Positions 24,553-34,432 of a stretch of DNA of 64,000 nucleotides are shown here, piece after piece (positions within the stretch are counted from its first letter, which is position 1; the number at the start of each line of letters is the position of its first letter). The stretch is from a virus: IMG/VR virus record IMGVR_UViG_3300021440_000015, positions 1 to 64,000 of that record, one strand, 5' to 3'. Under the pieces are notes generated by a model that saw nothing but the letters and a program-made list of their open reading frames with translations, was not told where the DNA came from and ran no database searches. A program made the position numbers and the translations under genes.

Positions 24553-26433
24553 ATGTTACCCATAAATGCTCCTATACTACCGCTGATTATGTATGAGGAG
24601 TATAATTTCCCATTAACAGTACATGTAATACCACCACCTAACTGCCAACATCTTGTTCATAAGACAGCTGTTGCTTTGGCTAATGAGGCTTCATCAAGAG
24701 CTAACAACAGTCAGGCTAGGATGTACTGTTATAACACTATGGTTATGAATAACTGGAACAATCAACAGTTTCAGGAAATTCTTAACCACACACTTTTGTA
24801 TATGGCTTTAGAGGTAGAACGGCGAAATTACTCGTCTACTGATATGGCTATGAAAGATTGTGTGAATAAGTACCTTACTCTTTACACGAGTATGTTAGTA
24901 CTTACAGTAGACGCTGTGCGTGATGTGTCAGACTCACGAGTCATAGACGCATCAACTCAGAATAGTGAATTTTTCGTCAACCTAAAACTGGAGTTGCAGG
25001 ATCTGCAAAACAGAATGTATCAACAACAAATGCCTCAAGCTATGCAACAAGTACAAGTTTTTTACAATCAGCAGGGACAACCTGTTGATAGTTACGGCCG
25101 GCCCATTCAGATGCCTATGCATCAGGGACATCCTCAACAGATGCCTATGCAGCCTATGCACGGTTATCCGCAACAGATGCCTGCACAGCCGTATCCTCAG
25201 CAAATGCCGGTGCAAAATTACCCACAGCAAATGCCGATGCAGCAGCAATATCAGAATAATAATTCTGGTTTTATGCATCAGTCTGGTCGTCAGCAGATGG
25301 ACACAATGGCTGCTGGTAGTCCTAAAAATGAAATTGTCATTGACCGTTTCGGCAAGTCACAATCGCAAAAGCAATACTTTGAGGAACCTGTTCAACAACA
25401 AGTTCAACAAGTAAACCCACCAAGATCATCTGAGCTTTCAAAAGAGGCAAAGAAAGAAATTGAAGATCTTGTCATGAGAAAAGGCAGTGAGATGGACAGA
25501 GCTAAACACACAATCACTTTCATGGGTAAGCAATACTCTATGAATTCTGTTGTGAGGACGGACAATTTCAAAGAACAAGCTGAAGTGATCTCAAAAGCTT
25601 CTGCCATTGCTGAAGAAGATGCTGGCATTGTGGATAGCGGTAATACCATTTTGGACATCAATGAAAGTGCTGTTGTCTTACGCGGTCAGTCTAAACACAT
25701 TGAAATCGGTCAGGATAAAATCTTTCGTTGCTTTGGAATAGTCAGTAACACCGTAGTGTCAAAAGACATCATGGATGATTACGTCGAAACATTGAGGGAA
25801 TCTAAAGATCTTCAAGAATTAGTCGGAAAGATGACAGCTTTAGCAAGCGCCTTTGAAAAGAGTTCGGTGGAATGGAACGCGCCAAATTGTCATGATTCTA
25901 AAATCGTTGTTATGTCGACAATAGATAATAAGCTCACAAAGCTTATCAACTCTTTTGTGCAGAACAACATGCAGCTTCAAAAGGTGTCTATCACTAGCTT
26001 TGTGGAAGACTATTCGGACTTGGAGTCATTTATTCTGACAAAGTATGGCCCGATGTTGTCGCTTGAGTTGAAAAACTTTGGCCAGAAGATTCTTCAGATT
26101 GTGTTCGGTACAGACTATGACGAACTTGCAACTGAAGCAAGAAATGTTCTCAACATGCCCGATGAGATAAGTTGTGTTTTTCTACCAGAAAACTACAGCA
26201 TGACTTATCTGCCTATGACTGATAAAGAACTCGATTATAACTTCGAGGATCGTCTGTGGTCAGTCAGTCATGCGAAAACACCTATTCTTGCTAAAGTTCT
26301 TGATTCATTGACATTGCATAAGAAACAAAGTCAGCGAATCTGTCTTCACGATTTGGTTGTTACGCAAGATGGGGTTATCTATAGGCTTTATGAGAACGCA
26401 GTTGCTAAAGGTTATTTGATCAGAAAAGATTAA
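24553..26433 (+). CDS. Structural-type protein with Gln/Pro/Met-rich repeat region
   Basis: 626 residues. A helical N-terminal domain (1-150), then a low-complexity stretch (~155-275) built of repeats such as 'YPQQMPxQ', then a folded C-terminal part (~290-626) with 'GKQYSMNSVVRTDNF' and 'GVIYRLYENAVAKGYL'. No family recognised. The repeat region is intrinsically disordered by composition and may act as a flexible linker or in condensate formation. Downstream of the RNA polymerase fragment in the same direction. Confidence 0.5.
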   Translation: MLPINAPILPLIMYEEYNFPLTVHVIPPPNCQHLVHKTAVALANEASSRANNSQARMYCYNTMVMNNWNNQQFQEILNHTLLYMALEVERRNYSSTDMAMKDCVNKYLTLYTSMLVLTVDAVRDVSDSRVIDASTQNSEFFVNLKLELQDLQNRMYQQQMPQAMQQVQVFYNQQGQPVDSYGRPIQMPMHQGHPQQMPMQPMHGYPQQMPAQPYPQQMPVQNYPQQMPMQQQYQNNNSGFMHQSGRQQMDTMAAGSPKNEIVIDRFGKSQSQKQYFEEPVQQQVQQVNPPRSSELSKEAKKEIEDLVMRKGSEMDRAKHTITFMGKQYSMNSVVRTDNFKEQAEVISKASAIAEEDAGIVDSGNTILDINESAVVLRGQSKHIEIGQDKIFRCFGIVSNTVVSKDIMDDYVETLRESKDLQELVGKMTALASAFEKSSVEWNAPNCHDSKIVVMSTIDNKLTKLINSFVQNNMQLQKVSITSFVEDYSDLESFILTKYGPMLSLELKNFGQKILQIVFGTDYDELATEARNVLNMPDEISCVFLPENYSMTYLPMTDKELDYNFEDRLWSVSHAKTPILAKVLDSLTLHKKQSQRICLHDLVVTQDGVIYRLYENAVAKGYLIRKD

Positions 26434-26442
26434 ATAAAAATA

Positions 26443-26476
26443 TACACATCCCTCGGATCATTCCGAGGGATGTGTA
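26443..26476 (+). terminator. Hairpin terminator
   Basis: Perfect 15-bp stem (arm TACACATCCCTCGGA), loop TCAT, followed by ATTATTT. Confidence 0.7.
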
Positions 26477-26535
26477 ATTATTTCAACTATAGTTAAAGCA
26501 CAAACTTCTAATTAATATTTACAATGGAGATTACA

Positions 26536-26827
26536 ATGATTTTTTTTTCTTAGCGTGTTGGGATTTTGTGTTTTATTGCTATATGCAGTATTTCATTTCT
26601 ACTCTCTTGTTCTATTTGCTATTTTCGCTATTACTGGAATAGCAACATGGCATGTATTAAGAGAAGTGGCTAGATGGGTTTATGAAGATAATGAAAAACA
26701 TACCGTTCTGATGACAGTAACACAGTTCGGCTTCACTTTACTATCTGTCATAATAGCTATTAGCTGTACATTTATAATTGTTAAATTCACAACTAAATTC
26801 TTTAAAAAGAAAATCGATGGAATTTAA
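26536..26827 (+). pseudogene. Small membrane protein with frame break at T9
   Basis: ATG 26536 is ideally placed behind GGAG (26525-26528), but after ATG-ATT the frame meets TAG at once, past a run of nine T. One T fewer gives 'MIFFLSVLGFCVLLLYAVFHF...', continuous with a 90-residue open frame (26555-26827) having two hydrophobic segments (residues ~1-30 and ~52-72) and a Lys-rich tail. Either a sequencing or real frameshift in the homopolymer, or programmed slippage on T9 by the phage polymerase. Function unknown. Confidence 0.5.
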
Positions 26828-26838
26828 TCACAGACCTC

Positions 26839-26873
26839 TTGTAATAAGTTTCAATAACATATACTTAACTTGA
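26839..26873 (+). promoter_or_regulatory. Cassette promoter 4
   Basis: TTGTAA (26839-26844), 15 nt, TATACT (26860-26865), then TAACTTGA. Confidence 0.78.
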
Positions 26874-26880
26874 GATATCG

Positions 26881-26916
26881 CTGTAGTTTAAGTCGTTCTT
26901 TCTGCGACACTATCAG
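26881..26916 (+). promoter_or_regulatory. Structured leader of cassette 4
   Basis: Outer pairs CTG/CAG and AGT/ACT, inner stem GTCGT/GCGAC with a 7-nt loop. The inner stem differs from the other cassettes, retaining pairing. AAGGAGATACTC-ATG follows. Confidence 0.72.
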
Positions 26917-26930
26917 TTAAGGAGATACTC

Positions 26931-27437
26931 ATGGCACAAATATTTGAAAAATTTTCGTTTGCGCTCTTGGGCGGTTGTATGGGCGGTCCGAATGACGATA
27001 CTTTACATCGAACGGATAGAACACCTACCACAGAAGCAGGGACAATATTCTACCGACACTGTCAACGTTTGATCAAGGAGAAAAAGACTCTGGTGTTTAA
27101 TCGAGAGTGGGGGAATGGCACAGGATACTATGACGGTATCTTGTACGAAAAGGAAATCTCTGATGGAGACATGTATGTCTCTTACGACTGGGAAACCGGT
27201 CGTTTTTTGATTGTGCAAGGTAGTGAACATGGACACATATGTGTCCATGAGCGGTATAAAAGTGGTAATGAAGGAATCTTTGTCAAGACTACTAAAAATA
27301 AACTGCTGTCTCTAATGGGTATTCCTACAGGAGCGGTAGGTCTCAGTTCGATGATTCAACTCCTGGGGGACTCCTGGGATGGGTCCGGTGCCATCGCCAA
27401 AAACATCAAGGAGTTGAAACAACTCCTGTGTAAATAA
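26931..27437 (+). CDS. Cassette 4 protein, unknown
   Basis: 168 residues. N-terminus 'FSFALLGGCMGGPNDDTLHRTD' is glycine-rich; the rest has aromatic and charged residues without a known motif ('REWGNGTGYYDGILYEKEISDGDMYVSYDWE'). Cytoplasmic by composition. The DNA contains perfect palindromes including a 22-nt one at 27228-27249 and a hairpin with arm AGGAGTTG near the end, as in the other cassettes. An early anti-host or counter-defence role is inferred from the cassette only. Confidence 0.65.
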   Translation: MAQIFEKFSFALLGGCMGGPNDDTLHRTDRTPTTEAGTIFYRHCQRLIKEKKTLVFNREWGNGTGYYDGILYEKEISDGDMYVSYDWETGRFLIVQGSEHGHICVHERYKSGNEGIFVKTTKNKLLSLMGIPTGAVGLSSMIQLLGDSWDGSGAIAKNIKELKQLLCK

Positions 27438-27442
27438 GAACT

Positions 27443-27489
27443 AAAATAAACCCCCAGCCCAAAAGGCCATGGGGTTTATTTTTTTTTCT
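27443..27489 (+). terminator. Terminator of cassette 4
   Basis: Arms AAATAAACCCC and GGGGTTTATTT, loop containing GCCCAAAAGGC, then a T run. Convergent with the portal gene. Confidence 0.88.
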
Positions 27490-27498
27490 ATTTAAAGA

Positions 27499-30189
27499 TT
27501 ACTGAGCTGGTGGTTCTTGAGCAGATTGTGCTTTTTGACCGTCTTGTGCTTGCTCGTCTGTATTTTGAGATGTTTTGTCTTGATCTGTTTCAGGTTTATT
27601 TTCATCTAAAGAAAAATCATCCATACCAGCATCTTGACTTCCAGTATCTTGGAAACTCGTATCGTCATCATCAGATTGTGAGCTATTATCGGTTGGCTGA
27701 GCTGGTTCTGTTCCTAGATTCTGAATGTCGGTATTTGCTTTTTCACGAGCTGCTTTCATGGAATCTATAAACTTAACCGAGGTTTTCACCAAACCTTCTA
27801 TATGAGATTTATTAATGTCAAACAAATTCATATTAGGTTTACCATCTTCATCTTTGGTAACCAAATCAGACAACTCAGTAAGGAAGTTGTTATCAGACAT
27901 CCATTGTCTCAGATAATGCGCCCTTACTATCTTTTTGATAGTATCTATATAGTTGCTGATATCACCTGAAATATCAGTAGTTATAATTTCTGTGCTTATC
28001 CAAGAATCTATAGCTTTGTCTATGGCCTCTTCATATTTGTTATAAGCTTCAAGCTGACTATTAACAGATGTTTCATCAGGTCTTGGAAGGCTTATATCCA
28101 GATATTCCAGATATTTTTCGACGATAAAAAATAAATCACCGTTTTCAACATCTGAAGAATTCTTTTCAACTTCTTCAGAAGCTAGTACTTTCTTAAGGAC
28201 TTTTTTATTTTCAGTAAGAAAGGATATGACATCTTCTTTATAGACCTCATCACAAGAAAGTAGTTTCTTAACGTAATCCGTTATGAAGTAACAAAGAACG
28301 TCTTGATACTGGCTCACCCTTTTTGAAAGAAGTATGTTATTAGACACCACAGTAGTGGCAAAATCCGAATTGAAACCATTATCTATAGTTTCTGGACTCA
28401 GTCCAAACGCCATATAAGTTTGTTTGCGAAGATTTTCATCAAGACTGTCGTCAGGTATTTGATGTTGAATATTTTTAGACTCAAAATCAAATTTAGTCTG
28501 AGGGATACCAGGATGCCCGTCAAAAGTGAATTCAAATCCTGCTCTATTAATCCAATCTACCAGATCAGTAGGTGTGTTAATACCTAAAGGAAGATAGTTT
28601 TGACGCATTTTGAGGACTTCATGCATACCCATCTCTATTGTTTTTTCTGGATCTGGATCATTAGGATCTAGACTCATATTAACATGAGTAAGGTTAATAG
28701 CACTTTTAGTCATTGCCATCACGCGGGCAAATAACAATATAGATCGAATGCTTGTGATGATTTTCAAATCATCAAGTAAAGATTTACCAGTTCCGTTTTG
28801 ATGATACTTAAAAGCAAAATAAGTTACAAACTCTTCTGGTATATAAACCATGGTTGTAAACTTACCAGCTAGGGATCTGGCCAGCATTATTCTGTAAATT
28901 TCTTCATTATCAGAAATTTGATAATCTGCTTCATAAACACCGTTACGAAGTCTGTTAATAAGATTGTTTTCGACGATACTACCGTATACCCTTACAATCT
29001 GTTCTAGGTTATTAGTATCACCGCAATTACTTGCTATAAGGTTTTGTCTGGCTTTTTGTATAAGTCCAGAAGCAGACCCGCCTTGATTGGCTTGTTGCCA
29101 CAGAGACGATAAACTTTGACTTCCAGTTAAATTACTATTAACAGATACTGGGTAGCCTGATGCAGGATCTATCAGAATAAAATAACCAATATGTTTAGTT
29201 TCATCACCTGGTATGTGTATTGGTATAACCGCTTCGCTTGCCACTTTCATAGTAAGCGGTCTACCTATAGACTTTCTACTGGCAGAATTCTTATCGCCAA
29301 CTACAAGCAAATTTTGACTTCTGCCTCTAGAATCACCAAACATAATGTCAGTCATATCACCGTTATGTATGCGAACATGTTCGGTGGCTATTTTTCGTAT
29401 AGCTTTCTTCCTAATAGATTCTTTAACTCTAGAATACTTCAACATGTCTAGATTGTCAGTGATATTTATTTTATCATCAAAGACTTCTGTTTTTCCAGAA
29501 ACAGAATAAAAAAGGGAACCGGATATCTTTTTTCTTTGTGCGGTTGTGAAGATAGACTCTAAACCAATCTTCTGTTCGGATGAGTAATCGCCTAGTATGC
29601 CTATGCCTTGATTAAGCTTAACCTTACCAGTCTCACTTATCAGATCTAAACTTTCTTTTGAAATAGATCTTTGATGTATGATATCGTCAAGAATACTTTC
29701 CGGTAAAACAGCTTTTACATAACTACCTGAGCCGAACAAAGCTTCTCTTATGATAAAAGGTAGTTCTTTTATTATTTCGTAGTGATTCTCTAAATGTTTG
29801 CGAGTTATATCATGCAATCCCATCGTTATTTCAGATGGGAAAATACTATCTTTTAGCTTGTAATTAAGTTCTGTCTTGACCATATCCTTTGGCGATAAGA
29901 TAGAACTCACTAAAATTTGAATACCTAATTCAATATCTGGAAAAAGCTGAATGATATTTTCATTGTCTTTTTTCTTCGCTTTTATCTTATCGGAAATACC
30001 TAGAAATTGACTTTGGTCAATAGCTGAATTCCCATCCTTCATTATTAAAGAAGAATCAGTTCTGTCTCTGGATTTTGTTAACTTACTGACCATAGCAGCA
30101 AGTTGTGGGTTCCGCTGAACCAAATCCACAGCTGGGTAATTTTTACCAGAGTTGATAGATTTGATTACTTCATTTATCTGCTCGCTCAT
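27499..30189 (-). CDS. Portal protein, phiKZ type
   Basis: 896 residues. Size, charged helical N-terminus, 'FPDIELGIQILVSSILSPKDM', a central 'VTYFAFKYHQNGTG' and long helical region with 'MRQNYLPLGINTPTDLVDWI' agree with the large giant-phage portal family (phiKZ gp129). The last ~80 residues are Gln/Asp/Ser-rich and disordered. It would form the dodecameric DNA gate at one capsid vertex. Its start lies only 21 nt from the divergent next gene. Gene order capsid - RNA polymerase fragment - portal matches phiKZ. Confidence 0.75.
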   Translation of the reverse strand: MSEQINEVIKSINSGKNYPAVDLVQRNPQLAAMVSKLTKSRDRTDSSLIMKDGNSAIDQSQFLGISDKIKAKKKDNENIIQLFPDIELGIQILVSSILSPKDMVKTELNYKLKDSIFPSEITMGLHDITRKHLENHYEIIKELPFIIREALFGSGSYVKAVLPESILDDIIHQRSISKESLDLISETGKVKLNQGIGILGDYSSEQKIGLESIFTTAQRKKISGSLFYSVSGKTEVFDDKINITDNLDMLKYSRVKESIRKKAIRKIATEHVRIHNGDMTDIMFGDSRGRSQNLLVVGDKNSASRKSIGRPLTMKVASEAVIPIHIPGDETKHIGYFILIDPASGYPVSVNSNLTGSQSLSSLWQQANQGGSASGLIQKARQNLIASNCGDTNNLEQIVRVYGSIVENNLINRLRNGVYEADYQISDNEEIYRIMLARSLAGKFTTMVYIPEEFVTYFAFKYHQNGTGKSLLDDLKIITSIRSILLFARVMAMTKSAINLTHVNMSLDPNDPDPEKTIEMGMHEVLKMRQNYLPLGINTPTDLVDWINRAGFEFTFDGHPGIPQTKFDFESKNIQHQIPDDSLDENLRKQTYMAFGLSPETIDNGFNSDFATTVVSNNILLSKRVSQYQDVLCYFITDYVKKLLSCDEVYKEDVISFLTENKKVLKKVLASEEVEKNSSDVENGDLFFIVEKYLEYLDISLPRPDETSVNSQLEAYNKYEEAIDKAIDSWISTEIITTDISGDISNYIDTIKKIVRAHYLRQWMSDNNFLTELSDLVTKDEDGKPNMNLFDINKSHIEGLVKTSVKFIDSMKAAREKANTDIQNLGTEPAQPTDNSSQSDDDDTSFQDTGSQDAGMDDFSLDENKPETDQDKTSQNTDEQAQDGQKAQSAQEPPAQ

Positions 30190-30210
30190 TAAAAACTCCT
30201 GGAGAACAAA

Positions 30211-32391
30211 TTGGATACAAACTTCTATAAATTGTACCTTGAGGCCAATACGAAGCTTGTGAAAACTATATGCATCAAATCAGAAACAGCAGCTGAAATG
30301 ATGCAGGATTACCTTTTGACTTCGAAAGGTATCAGTAAACCTGACGACAAACGACAATGGAAGTACTACAAAAACATCTGTGGAATTTATCATTCCACAG
30401 ACACAGATATGTATGTCACATCATTAGATACGCTCGAATCCATAGTTTTTTCTAAGGAAAATCTGGTTACTCACTCAGCCACTAAGGCTGCATACGGATA
30501 CGGTAGTAGATACTACTACAGTCTGTTAAAAGATCATCCCGAACAAGAGTTGCTTATCAACGGTATATTGCTACCCGCTGATATGGAAAAAACATTGGCT
30601 TCTCCTGATTGGACCATAGTCAGTTACGATCCCGCTCTTGTGGAACCACAAGAAACCACCCTGATATCCAGAATGCAAAGCTACATCTGGAACTATCAGA
30701 AGAGATGGCATGTACAAGCTTTTGGTTTAACAGATAGTCTATATAACGCAGCTCAGTTTGCCATACTTTGTTTAAACTTAGTCAGCAAGCTTTTAAATCT
30801 AAGAGCTGAGAAATGTAAAACTTTTGAAGCTCATAGTTTTCACATCAGAGAATACCTGACAAGTCATGGTAGATTAGACAGGTATATGCCGTACATGACT
30901 TTCAAACAAGTGATGTTTCTTTATAGAAACATTAACTATTTAGAAAGAAACTCTGGTAAAGTAGAACAGTTCAAACTTCTGATAGAGAAGATACTCTCAG
31001 ATCGAGGCATACCTTTGGCTGAATTGTCTGTAAGACAGTTAGCTGCTTTTGATGATAAGATCTATCCAGAAGTAAGGGTTAGAAAGAAACCTCTTAATCT
31101 AGAGACCAACGTACCTGAGAAAGATTATTTTTCTTTAGATAAGTTGTATGAATACGAAAGACCTACAGCTGTCGGTAATATACCTTATCTGAATGACAAT
31201 ACTTCTACGATTACTCATCTGTTGAAAACCTCTTCCTCTAGTGTGATACAGAGCAAGGATCTTCAGTCGTCTATGCTGGATTACACAGATTCAGTACCTG
31301 ACACCATGGAAGAAGTGTTGGTTAGAACTTGGGTGCAACTGACCAGAATGGGATACTACGATGTATATACATCGTTTAAAGACCCTAAGTCTTCTCAGAT
31401 ATACACAATGAAAACAGCAGATGCTTTCATTTACTATACTTATATCCTACATAAGAGATTTAAGTTAGGCAGTGAATATGTACCTGATTTCATCAATATC
31501 AAGGAAGTAAGGAATCCAAGACCTTCTCTAACTACCATGTTAAAAGGTGTTAAGAAGAAGATCTTTACGGATAAGCCTCAGATAGCACAAGCTTTACTAG
31601 ACGACATGCCACATGTCATACCTGTTTACTCTACAGTTTCTTTTTTGGAATTGGTAAACAGATTGTATAATTCAGTACAGAGACAATGGTTTGTGCTTGG
31701 TAATACAGGCGATATGTTTGATAGAGGTCAGATAGCTGAGATGATCCATACTCTATATAGAGATAAGAGATACAGCTTAGTGCCTACTCAAACTCTCTTT
31801 ACTGATTGGTTATCTGAGAAGAATCTAACTACCTATGACTATCTAGATAGTGAAGCTGATGATCTCATGAAGAACATCTTTATGGCTGCCACAGGCTATG
31901 TCATAGATGAGACTAAGCAGATGGCTAACGTACAGAAAGCCATGATCAGTATCATGGTACAGCTGAGTAGCTATAGCGTACAGTATCTCAGAGAGATCAA
32001 TGACAAAGAAGTCGTACCTGTTAACTGGGCTGCTATCAGAGTAGGGGAAAGACTCTGTACAGTAGGTTTGGAAGAATCTGCTAAGGTAGAAGTCAATGTT
32101 CTTAATACGAATACTGAAGTAATCGTAGATAGAAACATAGAGACTGTAATAGATAAAAACTTTGATGTCTTTGATGTAAGTGTCAGTCTAGATAAAGTTA
32201 TCACTTTGAAAAATGATGCTTTGCTAGAAGGTACTTACGACACAGATGTAAGTTTACTATTCCCAGGACATGTTATGGAAGCTGATTATCCAGGTTATGT
32301 ACCAGGACTATACAGCCAAAAAGGTTATTTAGGACATGAGATCTATGAATCTCTGACTCCTGAAGAAAAGTCAGTTTTAAAATTTGCCTGA
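30211..32391 (+). CDS. Large virion structural protein, unknown
   Basis: 726 residues, start TTG 30211 behind GGAGA. Mostly helical, rich in Tyr, without transmembrane segments; 'YGYGSRYYYSLLKDHPEQELLINGILLP' and 'HIREYLTSHGRLDRYMPYMTFKQVMFLYRNI' are typical sections. The final ~100 residues are beta-rich. It leads a co-directional run with 32407, and lies beside the portal, so a neck, tail or baseplate part is likely but unproven. Confidence 0.6.
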   Translation: MDTNFYKLYLEANTKLVKTICIKSETAAEMMQDYLLTSKGISKPDDKRQWKYYKNICGIYHSTDTDMYVTSLDTLESIVFSKENLVTHSATKAAYGYGSRYYYSLLKDHPEQELLINGILLPADMEKTLASPDWTIVSYDPALVEPQETTLISRMQSYIWNYQKRWHVQAFGLTDSLYNAAQFAILCLNLVSKLLNLRAEKCKTFEAHSFHIREYLTSHGRLDRYMPYMTFKQVMFLYRNINYLERNSGKVEQFKLLIEKILSDRGIPLAELSVRQLAAFDDKIYPEVRVRKKPLNLETNVPEKDYFSLDKLYEYERPTAVGNIPYLNDNTSTITHLLKTSSSSVIQSKDLQSSMLDYTDSVPDTMEEVLVRTWVQLTRMGYYDVYTSFKDPKSSQIYTMKTADAFIYYTYILHKRFKLGSEYVPDFINIKEVRNPRPSLTTMLKGVKKKIFTDKPQIAQALLDDMPHVIPVYSTVSFLELVNRLYNSVQRQWFVLGNTGDMFDRGQIAEMIHTLYRDKRYSLVPTQTLFTDWLSEKNLTTYDYLDSEADDLMKNIFMAATGYVIDETKQMANVQKAMISIMVQLSSYSVQYLREINDKEVVPVNWAAIRVGERLCTVGLEESAKVEVNVLNTNTEVIVDRNIETVIDKNFDVFDVSVSLDKVITLKNDALLEGTYDTDVSLLFPGHVMEADYPGYVPGLYSQKGYLGHEIYESLTPEEKSVLKFA

Positions 32392-32406
32392 TAAACAAGG
32401 ATCAAC

Positions 32407-33246
32407 ATGGAAAATATCGTACGTACAGTTTACAGCGCACACCTGCAAACAGCTCAGTACATGGATCTGCCTCTGACTATCAAACCCAATAGCACATTGA
32501 ACGAGAAGTTCAACGTACACGCTGGATTGACTTTAGCTGGTGGTGAGTTACCCACACTTAAATATTTGTGTATCGGTAATGGTGGTGTTAGAGTTACGGT
32601 GGGTGCTGACGGTACTCCTAAGACTGAGGTTGTGCAGCATCGTCCTCGTGACGCTGCTTTATATAAACATCTACCTTTTGTTCTGCGACCTATCGCCAAC
32701 GATCTGACTGCTTCTGAGCGTATCAAGTATCGCATGCGTAGATTGGAAACGCATAACGGTGCTACTTACGCTGCTTATTACGCACGTTTGATGGATGTTT
32801 CTTCTACAGTACCTGTTCTTGAATTGAGAACAGTGAACTCTGGTGTAGTTACCAGTGTGGAGTTCTCTCCTAACGTTGGTGATCTTAATCCTACTCCACC
32901 TGCTATAGGCACTGGCGGGGTATTGGTCACTACAGGTGATTACATCGCAGCCAATGCCAAAGTACCTTTTACCATGGGTGTAACTGACATTGAAGAATTC
33001 ATGAACGTATGTAATGTGATCTATGGAGATCCTAACTACGCCATTATCTCTGAGATCGCTTTGTGCTCTGGTGTGGATCGTGTCGTGACCGGTGACTTCA
33101 ACGGTGCATCTATTGGTTACACCGAAGCCATAGCGATGCAGGTTTGTAACTTCATTGGTACATTCTTGCCTATGAACGCCATCAATCGTAACATGACGGT
33201 TATGCTGAACGTGGGTAGCGTTGAACCTTTGCTAACTCTTAGCTAA
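32407..33246 (+). CDS. Virion structural protein, unknown
   Basis: 279 residues, 15 nt after the preceding stop with AAGGA. Beta-rich, GC-richer than its neighbours as expected for an abundant protein. 'LPFVLRPIANDLTASERIKYRMRR' and 'GTFLPMNAINRNMTVMLNVG' are without a family I know. A virion role is inferred from position and expression-type codon use. Confidence 0.55.
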   Translation: MENIVRTVYSAHLQTAQYMDLPLTIKPNSTLNEKFNVHAGLTLAGGELPTLKYLCIGNGGVRVTVGADGTPKTEVVQHRPRDAALYKHLPFVLRPIANDLTASERIKYRMRRLETHNGATYAAYYARLMDVSSTVPVLELRTVNSGVVTSVEFSPNVGDLNPTPPAIGTGGVLVTTGDYIAANAKVPFTMGVTDIEEFMNVCNVIYGDPNYAIISEIALCSGVDRVVTGDFNGASIGYTEAIAMQVCNFIGTFLPMNAINRNMTVMLNVGSVEPLLTLS

Positions 33247-33249
33247 AAC

Positions 33250-33285
33250 ATATCTGACTGAGCCACTGAAGGCTCAGTCAGATAT
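33250..33285 (+). terminator. Hairpin terminator
   Basis: Perfect 15-bp stem (arm ATATCTGACTGAGCC), loop ACTGAA. Confidence 0.75.
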
Positions 33286-33338
33286 TTACCCTGTTTTTAT
33301 ATGCTATGAAATTGTATTAAATAAAAAAGGTAAGTCTT

Positions 33339-33923
33339 ATGCCTCTAGATATACCTGATGGCTTTAAATCGTATAACATGGTGTCTGTGGATCCAGGGTT
33401 AAATAGAACAGGTGTTTCAGTCTACGAAATTGACATGATGAGTAAGAAAGTGGTTGGTATAACTGCTTTCACTTTGGTTAACGAACATCTTGAAAACACA
33501 ATAGAGTTTGAAGAAGACTATCATCCTGAAAGAGTTTTTAAGTTGTATAGACTTAAGAATGCTTTTTCAAATGTGATCAGAACCTATAACCCTGTAGCAG
33601 TGGCTTGTGAAAGTCCTTTCTATTCAAGCTTTAGACCCAGTGCTTATGCTTCTTTAGTAGAAGTAATAAGTCATCTGCATGATTGTGTCATAACCCATAA
33701 TCACAATACACTCTTCAGAACCATAGAACCTATGGTGGTTAAGAAAACCATAGGAGCTACTATGAGCAGCGATAAAGGTTCTGTTAAGGAAGCTATCCTT
33801 AGGAATCCTTTAATACTACCTGTGTTAAAGGTTAGTTTAGATAGTCTGGATGAACACGCCATAGACTCTATAGCTATAGGCTATACTTTCATTAAGAACA
33901 ATGGAGAAATGAATTTATGTTAA
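33339..33923 (+). CDS. RuvC-like Holliday junction resolvase
   Basis: 194 residues. 'MVSVDPGLNRTGVSVYE' (first catalytic Asp), 'AVACESPFYSSFRPSA' (Glu), 'KKTIGATMSSDKGSVKEAI' and 'LDEHAIDSIAIGYTFI' (final acids) give the RuvC/RNase H-fold resolvase pattern. It would cut branched DNA before packaging. It overlaps the following spanin gene by 7 nt, an unusual partner suggesting a common late operon. Confidence 0.8.
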   Translation: MPLDIPDGFKSYNMVSVDPGLNRTGVSVYEIDMMSKKVVGITAFTLVNEHLENTIEFEEDYHPERVFKLYRLKNAFSNVIRTYNPVAVACESPFYSSFRPSAYASLVEVISHLHDCVITHNHNTLFRTIEPMVVKKTIGATMSSDKGSVKEAILRNPLILPVLKVSLDSLDEHAIDSIAIGYTFIKNNGEMNLC

Positions 33924-34432
33924 CCGCTTTATTTGCAGGTAAGAAGTACGGTCTGTACTTGGTTATCATGCTCACTTTTCTGATATCTTTATTCATGTTC
34001 TTTAACATGGATCAGATCAGAGAGAAGTTTGGCTTTGAAACTGTGGCTAGTCTTAAGGTAGAACTAGAGAAACAAAACAAAGTCATAGAAGGCATGAAAG
34101 CAGTTGTTGCTTCTAAAGACAAAGAAGTTAACATACTTCAGAATCGAATCGCTATTTCTGAGAAATTGACTTTGGAATTGACAACTGAGTTAACCCAGCG
34201 TGATAAACGTACTGTAACCATACTGGCTAAAAAGGATAAAAGAATTTCTGATCTTCAGAAATCTAAAGGTATTAAAGACATCGAAGGATTAGACACAGAT
34301 CCTGGTGTTACAGATACAGATGTTGAAGCCTACCGTGAAAAGGCAAGTGAAGTAAATATCGAGGCTTTGTGGGAATCTTTTTGTGATGGAGATGAGAAAT
34401 GTTTCAAATCTGGTACAGCTACTGGCGTTTAA
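33917..34432 (+). CDS. Inner-membrane spanin candidate (i-spanin)
   Basis: 171 residues. N-terminal transmembrane helix ('GLYLVIMLTFLISLFMFF') followed by a long periplasmic coiled-coil (residues ~45-125), the architecture of Rz-type spanins. The end of the gene overlaps the start of a small lipoprotein gene in another frame, the hallmark of two-component spanins. It would join inner and outer membranes at lysis. Confidence 0.75.
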   Translation: MLTALFAGKKYGLYLVIMLTFLISLFMFFNMDQIREKFGFETVASLKVELEKQNKVIEGMKAVVASKDKEVNILQNRIAISEKLTLELTTELTQRDKRTVTILAKKDKRISDLQKSKGIKDIEGLDTDPGVTDTDVEAYREKASEVNIEALWESFCDGDEKCFKSGTATGV

